Of a DNA stretch of 64,000 nt, positions 43,301 through 55,300 are shown one piece after another. Made by a program: the position numbers and the translations under genes. This DNA is from Tenebrio molitor (taxonomy: Eukaryota > Arthropoda > Insecta > Coleoptera > Tenebrionidae). Positions within the stretch are counted from its first letter, which is position 1. Every line of letters begins with the position of its first letter. Below the pieces are notes generated by a model. It searched no databases, was not told the origin of the DNA, and worked only from the letters and a program-made list of their open reading frames with translations. Location: assembly GCF_963966145.1 (NCBI RefSeq), contig NC_091052.1:21576001-21640000 (forward strand), read 5' to 3'.

Positions 43301-46300
43301 TTCAATGGCATCAGACGTACTTCAGTTATTCGCTAAATATAACAAAAATTATCAAAACGTGAATAGCAAACGATTACAACTTACAACTGTTTAAGGCCAT
43401 TCATAACCACTTAACATAAATTAACGTAACAACATATAATGTATTCCAACTTTAAAAAAACGATGCTGGGACATGACAATCTGACAGATTTCATCCTGTA
43501 TATCTGAATAAAAGTTTGGTTAGGAATTTTGAAATTTTGAAGGTTACAGTACAATGCTCCGCTTTTTTGCGAATCGATTGAAACTCTATTACAAGAGATT
43601 AATAGAGAACCCAGCATTTTTTATTAAAAATAGCAATTAAAAAAAAAAGACAAATCAAAATGTAAACATCTGGTGGAGGCTTTAGTCGTTGAATGAGTTT
43701 CAAGAACGCTTGCTTTAATTTAACAAGCAGAAAACGGATAAGTGCTATATGTAGGTACTATTGGGAGCACGGAATTTCGGGCAGACTTGAAATTTGACTG
43801 ATATAAAATGTGAAATAGGCTTTAGGTGCTAGACGTATTAATACCCTCATTTTAATATCAACTACTGTCTCATATCATTTTGCAAATTGCATTAATCAAT
43901 TCTGAAAAGCTGCAAGTGCTTAGATGTGATTTTCAGAGAACTAAACCATCTTTTTTATTAAACTTTGGAAATCAATAACTAAAATGTAAAATAATTGAGC
44001 ATAATTGTGACAGTTTATTTTGAAGTTCCGTCAAAATTAATTATTATGACATTTATGACAATAAAGCTTAGACTACATTAGGTTTTTTTAAATGACATGT
44101 ATTGCTGCCCGAAATTCCATGCTCGCCATAGTACTATTGCGGGCAAAAAAAGTGGGACATCAACGTCATTGTCTTGACTTTTAATGTGAAATAACCCTTA
44201 TCTGATTCTAACCCTACTTTAATTGTCATTAAGTATTGTAGATTATAAGGAATGATTGTAAGTAGGCACGTAGTGGATATTTATTTAATGCAAAGTTCCA
44301 ATCAAAATCTACCTTTATCAAAAGAAGAGGGCATTTGGAAAAGGAAAATAGGAGTATAAAATAAATTTTTAAACTGTCAGCTAGAATAGTGTCAAAAAAA
44401 ACGACAATAAAGGGTGAACTACATTGAATTTTTCATAACTGACAGAAATTTGATGTCCCACTTTGTATGCTCCCTATAGTAATTATGAAAAGTTAAACTA
44501 CATTGAAATCTACGTACTATTCCGGACACGGAATCTTGAACAACATTTTTTTGACATTTCTAAAAAAATGATGTAAACCAATCATATTCATTAGTGTCAT
44601 TAATAAATGACAATTATTAAAAATCACTTTGAAGTTTTTCTTGTGACATCAAAAAAGCAGGGAAATAGCATTATCGAGTCAAAAGTTGGGTTATATTCAA
44701 TAAAGGCCAGTTCACACATATTTGTCAGTTAAATGTCAGTTGTGGCCAAGATTCCATGTCCGGAATAGTACTATTCCGGCCAAAAATTTCGTCCACACTT
44801 TTCGTGTCATTTCACAAAAATTGCGTGTATTTTACCTTTATTGTCATTATGATTGATGTTTGCAAATTAAAATTTGAAATTCATTACTGTCACCCATAAG
44901 AACATAGACAAAATTGGATTGACACATGTTAACATGTGAAGTGAGCTTATTCGTTCCTAAACGCTGGTTTACAGTGGTTTACAGTGGACAGTTGTGGACG
45001 AAATTTTTTGTCGGCCATTGTACAGTGGGGAGAGCACGGAATTTCGGTCAGCAATATATGTCATTTGAAAAAAACCAATGTAGTCTAAGCTTTATTATCA
45101 TAAATGTCATAAAATTAATTTTGACTGAACTTCAAAATAAACTGTCACAATTATTTTACATTTTAGTTATTGATTTCCAAAGTTTAATGAAATGAAAGAC
45201 AGTTCAGTTTTCGGAACATCACAGTAGATATTAAAATGAGATCATTAACACGTCTAGCACCTAAAGCCTATTTCACATCTTATATCACTCAAATTTTGCC
45301 CAAAATTTCGTGCTTGTAATATTATTTACGGTCGATGGATAAAACTGGGACCCTTAAATTTTAATCTATGTGTAATCAGACCATTAAATTGTCAATATAC
45401 AGGGTTATTCACGTAAGATGACGAGCCTGACCAGGTAAAAATACAACCCAAAATACACTTTACTAAGCACTCATTCTGTTTTGGTATTTAAAAATTAAAT
45501 CAGGAATCCAAGTAGGTATAATTGATTTCGTATAAATGTTCATCATCAAGTGAGCTGTGCATTTGTAAAAGCACCTTTAATTTAGTTACATTACAAAAGT
45601 CACATTTATGAAGGTCATGTCCAATAAATCTTTACTTGGTAAAAATAAAAAGACAAAAAAAAAAATAATTACTTTAATTTAATCAGTAAAAAGACGTAAC
45701 ATTGCTTTTGAAATCAGCAATGTTAAAATGGACAAAAACTGAAAAATTAGTCAAATCGGGTTCGCGCAGAGCAAGCAACTTTGAAAGTCAAAGTCACTAG
45801 CTTTAGCTTTACTACCAACAGAAAATCAGATTTTCATGGCTTGCTTAGATGCACATTTATATGAAATTGAGTATACAATGAGGGACATGGAATCCTGGGC
45901 AGTCTGTTATTATCATTTCAAAAAGTATCAATGTAAATGCACCTTTACCGTCATTACTCATTATGAGTGATATTTTCAGAAAAACTGTCAACTTGGTTAT
46001 GAGTAGCTAAGGTATGGTTTAGAAATTTTGACAACTGAATCACACATCTGCCCAGTTTTCCGTGTCCCCAGTAGTATTCTATTAATTTGAAAGGTACAGT
46101 TGTGGACAAAATAAAGTGGGACAAGTCTTGATGCAGATTTTCGCTAAATTTTAGTTGATTGCAACCGACTCTAAATCTGAAGTTTTAAATAGGACACTTG
46201 TTAAAAAAATTGTCAAAAAAATCATACGACTATCATAATACGTATTAGTGATGTAGTTAAGGCAAAGATGTCTGAAAAAAAAATCAACATAAAGTTGCAT

Positions 46301-49300
46301 TAAGTGAGGATTAAAAGGGCCAACACTGGCAAGAAAAAACTGAATTAAGACGATAAAATTATGCAACACAAAACACATTATAAACTATAAATATTTTAAT
46401 AGTAACCATAGAAAGAGGAAAATTTCAGGCAGACTTACATTAGCGAAAAAACATTGTCTCACTTTATTTTGTCCACAACTGTATACCTGTCATTGCATTT
46501 TTCGTTCATATTTAGTATTTGAAAAGGTTTTGGAACGATGACAGAACCGATATGATCCTACTTACCCATTACTTTTGTGATTTTAATTGCTTATTATTGT
46601 TATTAAATCAATTTTTGCTGAGACAGGTATTTTTCTGACAGAACTTGACATTCATTACGGCATTACGCTGACGTTAAAAGCTGTCTATGTTTTATGCCAT
46701 TCGATGCACGGATTAATTCGATGTGAAATGGCCGCCAGAGGCACTTGGATCAGTTGGATCGCGAATGAATGGAATAATGGAAACTGTAATAACTACGGAA
46801 CCTGTGTACGGAACCACAGACCATCAACAGAATTAAGACTTTCAAAACCCGTATAAAACATGGGAGACACTGACAACACTAGCGCTGCTCTAGCGTTGGC
46901 CAAACTAAATTACTGAATTTACTCGTTAATCCGATCGGGAATTTCCGTTTAAAAAGAAGATTGATTTGAATATTAATTAATGATGTCATCAGTAATTTTG
47001 AATTTTCTAATTTCTGTCAAGGTTTAGTCAATAAATTTTATAAATTGTTCTACAAAATAAATTACTCCAAACCAGTCTCTTGAGATAATTTTTCGTTATC
47101 TCTTTATTTGGTAAGTTATCTTTTTCTTTTTGAAAAAGTACGAAATATGGTTTTTCAGATCGCAATTTTTATTTTATTTATTTGGATATGGGAAAAATTA
47201 AACATAAATGCTTTGTAAACAACAAGATCGGCGATAAAAAATAAACATTTTAAATATCCAAAATTAGAAGAACAAAGGAAACGATGGATAGAAGCTTTAG
47301 GTAAATGTTGCACCACCCTTCAAAACAGATAATGCCTTTATTTGCGAGAAACATTTTAGCAACAATTTCTTTACTCAAAAAACAAAACTCCATAAATACG
47401 CCCTGCCGTCGATTTTTCTTCGTGAAGACAAACAAACTTCAATAAATAATGTTAGACCAGCTGAACAAATTGAAAATTCTAGGATTACTGAAAATCCCAC
47501 TGTAGAGAATCTAATCCTTCCTGTTATGCCCAAGGCTCAAAATAGACACCCAACAAAATCTTCTAGCGTGTTGCAAGTACTTGAATGCAAGAAAGTTAGT
47601 AGTCGTACTTCAAAAGGTAGAAACATTTATTATATGGACCGATATCAGCGAAAAACAATTTCAAAATTAAAAAATCTTTTGCACGATTCTAAAATTATCT
47701 CCAGAAATTTTAGAAATTAACGCAAGATCAAATTATTGAACTAGATCTTCCCTTCAATTCAGTTTCACTCGCCTTAAACTAGCCCACTTATCCCCAAAAA
47801 ATCCCAATTTATACACAAACTCGTTTAATGAACTACTAATTTGTTGTATATGTTAGAATTTGTATTAAAATGTTTAATACTTATTTAGTCGTTTCTATTT
47901 TTTTTAAATAAGTATCAATTTAAATCAAATTGAAAAAAAAAATAGGCAACTAGGTATACAGAAAGTCAGATATGCAACTTGTTATACATTAGTTTGGCCT
48001 AACGCTCGGGCATGGCCACTTGAGCGCGTCCCCGAAAATGTAATCCCACTTGACAGTCTTACTATAGTTTAATTGTCTGTCTACGGAACCACAGACAATG
48101 AGACAATTACGGAACCACAGACAATCAATTAAACATAGTCTAGATCTATTCAAATTTCAGCGACGCGCGATACTAGCCGAAACTAGGGCCGAACTACATG
48201 TATAATAAGTTGCATATTCCTCAATTATTGCAATCGAATGTATAATTAGTTGCATACCGACATATCTTTTTGTTTTTATTTACCTATTTTCATATTTGGT
48301 TTTATTTATTAAAAAAAAAAACAAAGACAAACAATTATCCAAACAATTTATTTCATTATTTTTAGAGTTTTCTTATGAAGTTTTTAATTTTGAAATTGTT
48401 TTTCGCTTATAACGATCCATGTAATAGATTATCTTTTCTCTGAGATTGAGTTCACAAATTTTGCCTGAGAATTTTGATGAATGTGCACGTTCTGGGACAA
48501 CTTCAGGATCAGGAATCACAACTTCTGTAATTTACATAGTCATTAAAATCTTCGATTGTCTGTAAAAACTGTTATTTTGTGACACTGTGAATTTGGAACG
48601 AAAAACTGGTGGGAATGACACGGCACACCTATAAAATCTATTGTTTTGAGAATTTGTAAAATAATTTTCTGAAAAGTGGTCTTGCCAAATGAGTGAATTT
48701 TGTAATTTTGAAGGAAGTATTCCAGAAGTATCTAAAACCTTTATCCACCTTTTTTCAATTCTGAAAATAACATTTTTTGTAATAACTTTTTTTATTTAAG
48801 GTATTGCATCTAAATCTTCCTCAAAATAGAACTACAATTCTGATCCTGAATCAGACGCGGCAAGAGAAATAATTGTTGGAGGAACATCAGCAATAGATAA
48901 ATGACTCATATGCCTTTCTAATGTGGCAACATTATTTTACGTAAATTACCAAGTTAGTATAATAGGGATTTTAAATATTACCAACAGCTTGTCAACCGGA
49001 CAGTGCGGATGTCAAGTGAACGGATAATAGCAAATTTTTGACAATGATTAATAAAGATTTTTGAAACGAACAAATTTGATTTTTTGAATAAATCAAATTT
49101 CCCGCTGTCAACGTAAATAGCCGATTCATCATTGACTAAATATGGTTATTTAGTTCGGCCCTACGCTAGGGTTGCGCTAGCATCGTCCACGTCTCCTAGG
49201 TTTTATATGGATTTTAACAGTCTTAATTTGTTACTGGTCTGTGTACGGAACAACTAGAATAAATGTCAACCGTTAATTCGTCATTGATTATCAAAATAAC

Positions 49301-52300
49301 ATAAATACAATAAGAACTTCAATCATAATCGGTGCAAATCATTTTGTAATATTAATTTGTGTTGGTGAGAAACAGCTAGACGTAGGAAGGGTTTGAAACT
49401 CGAATAAATATCAACCGTTAATCCGTCATTGATTGTCAAAATAACATAAATACAATAAGAACTTCAATCACAATAATGCAAATCATTTAAATTTTGACAA
49501 TTCGAATAAATTTTTCCTTCTGTAATTTCTGTAATCACAGACAATTAAACTATAGTAAGACACTTCAATCCCATATAATAATGTTGGAATAGCTTCGACG
49601 GTGCTGCTCCGCACGCATTTGGCCAAAACACTCCGTCGTATTTATTCGTAAAATTTCGATTATTTATTACCGTTGTATTTAAAATAGTCAAAAAATATTT
49701 GTCAAATGTGACACTTTTCTGAAAAAAATAAAAATGTACTTATTAAAGATATAAGGCTTTCTGTGAATAAAAAGGTAGGAATTAGTGCCATTTATTAAAT
49801 GAAAGTAATTACAATAGCCAACGTTTTCAGTATTGAGAAATTGTCAATAAGAAAACAATAAAGAAAAAAAAAATAACATTTTCTACTTTTTGGGCAATTT
49901 GTGAATCTGCTACGTAATTTATAAAGGTAAAAACTTAAGTGATGAAACTTCTTAATAAAGTTATAGTTTCAGTTTCAATTCAAGACAAAAAGAAACCAAA
50001 CAATAGTGTGTGCCCCCGGTACCTATTCTTTTAAGGAGCATGACAAGTTAAAATTGAAACTAAATACACAGTGGGCCAAAAAAAAACGGTACAAATTTTG
50101 TTCGTTCATATCTTCCTGAGTTATTAAGTTTTTTAAATGATTAATATACCAGTGAAAAACCCAATATTTATAGAAAAGATGAAGGCCTCTTGCTGTGCAG
50201 AGATAGTCCTAACTCAAAAGTTGTGCGTCATAACATGAAGACATGCAAAAATTCTGGTTTTGAAGATTACCTATCTCAATTATGAGTTTCCAGATATGGT
50301 TCAATATGCCCTCCATTTTTATTAGCTATCATTTGTAATCGTCTTTGTCCGTCCCCAGTTGCAGAACCTACATATTTGTCTCTGAGGTAGCTGATTCCAG
50401 CATTCCGTTCAGGAGCCTTCAGCTCAAGGTATATGATTGTTTGTGCCGCTCGGTGCGATGTTGATGTTGCTCCATCTATCACTAGTGAAGACGATTGCAA
50501 ATGGTAGCTAATAAAAATGGGGAGCATATTGAACCATATCTGTAAAACTTATAATTGAGAGAATTTTTGCATGTCTTCATGTTGTGACGCACAATTTTTC
50601 AGTTCTGGACAACAACAATCTTTTCTATAAATATTGAGGTTTTCACTGGTATATTACTCATTAAAAACAGATAATAACTCAGGAAAATATGAGCGTACAA
50701 AATTGGTACCGTTTTTATCGACCCACTATGTATATATGTATAACAGAAGAGTTGTGTGTTGTGTTGCCAAAATTTACGATCTAAGTGTATTTTTGAATAA
50801 AAAAAGTATTGGAAAGAAATTACGTATCGCCTTAGAACGAAAAATTAATTTTCATGGTTTATATAATGTATTCCAACTTTAAAAAAACGATGCTTGGCCA
50901 TGACAATCTGACAGATTTCATCCTGTATATCTGAATAAAAGTTTGGTTAGGAATTTTGAAAATTTTGAAGGCACAGTGTTGCCATACTTAGGTTCCGCTT
51001 TTTTGCGAATCTATTGAAACTGTATTACAAGAGATTAATAGAGAACCCAGCATTTTTTATTAAAAATAGCAATTGAAAAAAAAGACAAATCAAAATGTAA
51101 ACATCTGGTGGAGGCTTCAGTCGTTGAATGAGTTTCAAGAACGCTTGCTTTAGTTTAACAAGCAAAAAACGGATAAGTTCTCCAAAATGGAATCACTTTT
51201 TTCAAAAGACATCTACACTTTAACCTCCTCCATTATTTCATCTTCAGAATTATCTTCATCATTATATTCCGAATCATCTTCTAATGTTTAGCCCACGAAT
51301 AATTTCGTTCAGATCTCTTTTAAAAAATGGTTCCACTTTTCTGATTTTCCTCTTTTTGTAGTTCTAGTATCCTCCAGACCCTTTTTTGTAATTATGCAAT
51401 ATATAACAGATCTTGCCATCTATAAATTAGTTATACAGTTCAGGATTTCATCGAATACAAATTCATTGTTCTCACATTGAAGATATCCATCAATCAGTTA
51501 ATAATCGCATCATTACTTAGATCGGGCCTATCTCGTTTAAAATGTGTCTAGCCCTTCAACACACCATGTTTTGTCTCTACAAACACAACTTTTGGCATTA
51601 TGTACTTGTAGTAAACCCTTTAAATTATTACTTTGTGTTGTCTAATTTAAAATAAATTGGAAAAACGTCAAAATGACATTTATTGACAACTTTATTTACT
51701 TTTTGTTTTAGAATCATCTTGCAACATAGCACTTCAAATTTAGTTACAAAAGATTTACAACCAAAATGAAATGAAATATAACTACTGCTTTCCTCAGTAC
51801 TGCCAATTTAACAAAATTAAAGCATGGCAACCTATCGTTTTTTTAAAGATGGAATAGATTATATGTAAAAGCCATTTTCTGGAAATTAAAACAAATTTGT
51901 TGGATGCATCAATCAATTTGATCATTTATAAAAAAAAAACTGCAGGACGTAAGAAGAGAATTTAAAAAAAAATCGTCAAAGAGATGTTACTTACGAACCA
52001 AATGGGGATTTTCTGAATATTTAATTTTAGTTTTGGTTCTAGTTTTTAATTTAATTCATTTATTGTTAATTTTTCTTATAATTAATAAAACGTTGTGCAT
52101 TTTAAAGACATTTTACATTTGAAATTAATATTAAACGAGGACAAAATTCTTAATTTAAACAACTCCATCAAGCATGCTTTATAAAATTAGTTCGGCCAAC
52201 TGCTCGCGCCGCGCTGGAATCGTGTTTCCAACATAGATATATAAGGAGAAGATACAGCCATTCCATATAAACGTATTTCGTTGCTTGGGAAAACATATCA

Positions 52301-55300
52301 ACGATTCCGGTACTATCCTCCATTTTTTTCTAGCACACAATGTAATGTATTCTTGTCTTGTTTCCATACATTTGCACTTGAATAGAAAGTACCTCGTATT
52401 CATCTAGTTGACTGATAATTGAGAAACGTCATCGTGACAAATTAATTGTGAATTATTTTTTGCTTTAAAGATGAAGACCTGTATTGTATGTTCCACTCCT
52501 TACAATTCTTCAAATAAAGAAATATCCTTTCATGGATATACATACATACATATACAATATACCTAACTCATGGGAAACGCTAGGAATAATATATTTGTTA
52601 ATTACATGCGTGCGACTGAAATAGATACAAAAGGTACGTCTTGTCCCCAGTACTTCACCTATTGCTGTATCTTCTCCTTATATATCTATGGTTTCCAAAA
52701 ATTGGGTAGCAATGCGACGTCTTACCATGACCAACTTCATTAAACTATGTTATGGCCATTCCAATTCCATTAAAATGGGCTTCGTATGAAGTATGTCATG
52801 GATAGTGATGAAGTGGTGCCATCTGTTTGTTAGACATCAAGGTAAAATTGCCGTCAAATTTGAAATTTTGTCAATCAAAAAACTCTGAAAATGCTCATTA
52901 AATGCATTATTTGTGGCAATTCTGAAAAACCTTTATTTCAATTTCCCAGCGACAGTGGAGTTAGAGCTAAATCGTTTGAGGTTCTTCGGGAAATTTGTGG
53001 TACTAGAAAAGAAATTCGTTAACATAGTTTAATGAAGTTGGTCATGTGATGGAGATGAATTGGCGATATCTAGTGAAATTTAGAATAACCACACATTAAA
53101 AAAGTTAAATATCAGGTTATGTTATATGCTATTTCATTGTCAAGAACTGTCAGTTTATACTTTTATGACACTATGGCAGGAACATGAAAAATTAGTTAGC
53201 GTCTTAGAACCTCGAATTCTGTAATTCTTGCATCGTTTTACTCCGAAATGATCAAGTTCCACGACGAAATTCCCATTCGGAGTGGTTTTGCTGTGATCTT
53301 TCATACTTGCTTGTGTAAAAACCTATTTAGAGGAAAGTTAGCGTCTTAAAACCTCGATTTCTGTAATTCTTGCATCGTTTTACTCCGGAATGTTCAAGTT
53401 CCACGACGAAATTCCGATTCGGCGTTAGTTTGCTGTGATTAGTCTATGGCTGTGATCCTTCACACTTGCGTGCGTAAAAACGCATTTAGAGGAAAGTTAG
53501 CGTCTTAGAACCTCGAATTCTGTAATGCTTGCATCGTTTTACTCCGAAATGATCAAGTTCCACGACGAAAACGTATAAACTGACAGTTTTTGACAATGAA
53601 ATAGCATATAACATAACCTGATATTTAACTTTTTAAATGTGTGGTTATTCTAAATTTCACTAGATATCGCCACTTCATCTCCATCATCGACTTGTCATTT
53701 GGTTTACTGTTTTTCGACATTTGGGATGGCCATAACATAGTTTAATGAAGTTGGTCATGGTCTTACTATAGTTTAATTGTCTGTGTCTGTAATACTATTA
53801 CAGTTTCCCATAACGCGCGAGGTGGTGACATCTACCGATATTTTTTCTTTTTTCCGGTCGCAGAGTTTAGAGCGATTGGCACGACTTGTTATTACGATCA
53901 GCGCAGACGACGTTTTATGCTCATTGTGATAATGACGGATAATGTAGTAGGGATCGCGATTGCTTTATGAATTGTCTTTTGGGTTGCATTTTTACCTGGT
54001 CAGGCTCGTCATCTTACGTGAATAACCCTGTATTTATCAGTGTCAGTGTCGCTTTGATGTTTATATATACATTTTTCAGTTTATACAGGGTGATTCTGAA
54101 ATAAGTTTGGAAAAAAATGCGGAGTATCCTTGACACAAAATAATTCTGCGTAAATGACTTTTGGAGGTGAAATCAAAAGGATGGAAATTACCCTATATCC
54201 CTGTATCGTGCGTTCAAATGAAATCCTGGGCTGGGAAGAGGTTGGAAACCGTCAATTGTTGTGCTTTTTTAAAGCGTAGATTAATTGGAGCATGTTGACA
54301 GCTAACCTAAAATTTAGAGCCAAAAGTTCTTTGCAATGTTTTACATCAAAAATAGAATAACGTAACGATTCCTATTCTCGAAGCAAATATCTAAGGGCAC
54401 CCTTTGCTGAAAACAAACATGTTCAATTATGTACCAATTAAACATAAACAAATGTCATTCGTGTCAAACGGCGGGAAGTTCAAACTTTACACTGTTCTAA
54501 ACGGTTTAATTTTTCCAACGCCTACTCAGCCCAGGATTTCATTTGAACGCCCGATATTTCCAACGCCTATGAATAGGGAAAATTTGTCCGAATTTGTTCA
54601 CTTCATTTGCAACCATTGTTACATCAACTCCACAATAAAGTCGTAGGTGCAAGCACACTGCTTTGTAAATGTTTCTAGGGAAATGATCGAGAGGAGTAAG
54701 GTTGCGTTTGTGACTGACGGGCACCTTTGATTATTATTATTGTTGCTAAACTACCAAGATAATCAGGTAATCCCCTTTAACTCAGCAGCGTACTAGCAAT
54801 TTTGACCAAATTTTCAATCATTTGTATCTCGAAAACGAAAAAACTTTCATAGGAAAAATGTTTTGTCAATGACTTCTTCTCATCATCACCAATCCACCTA
54901 TTCAAGGGAAGAAGGCAATGAGTGGGAAAAAGATAGAAGAAATAAAATTCCCAATGTTAAAATAAGACAGACGATTGCGCAGGAGTCGGTATGGAAAGCG
55001 TTATTAACCTCTTTTTGTATATCGCGCGCTGTCACTGCTTAGAAGTGGCTAAAGCTACAAACAGTCATAACACTCATTCACAGCTGAATGTCGGTTATTG
55101 AGGTTAAAACAAGAGAAAATGTTAGTTAATTCTTTAAAGTGCTATCATGGTTGCGAATTGCTGTGTACCTGGTTGTAAAGAAAAATACAGAGGATCGACA
55201 AAGTCAAACTTACTTGCTTCAAACCTTGAAACGTTAAATATTAAACTAAAAATTGCACCAAAAATATTACTAACTTCTGGAAGTGGTTAAAGTCGCATAG

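Larger units (their letters stand above)
52726..53759. mobile_element. P-like element, 7-bp TSD GTCTTAC, with an inserted foldback unit
   Basis: The element begins CATGACCAACTTCATTAAAC and ends with the inverse. GTCTTAC is duplicated at 52719-52725 and 53760-53766. CATG-type ends, 7-8 bp target duplications and a THAP protein are P-superfamily traits. A third terminal copy (TTAATGAAGTTGGTCATG) ends internally at 53046, so the left 321 bp is itself a complete small unit, followed by a foldback insert. Confidence 0.7.
45400..54030. mobile_element. 8.6-kb composite bounded by one 54-bp TIR pair
   Basis: CAGGGTTATTCACGTAAGATG at 45400 continues through ACGAGCCTGACCAGGTAAAA; the exact inverse ends at 54030. 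TA flanks both ends. The host sequence left of it (AATTGTCAATATA) and right of it (TTTATCAGTGTCAGTGTC) are contiguous in the paralogous stretch at 35246-35320, so the whole block entered as, or grew from, one insertion. It now holds several MITEs, the THAP element, family A copy 3, X and a P-like element. Confidence 0.7.

Noticed and set aside
47941..48009. A piggyBac-type end
   Set aside because: No TTAA target was seen; the end pairs with the THAP element's left TIR instead.
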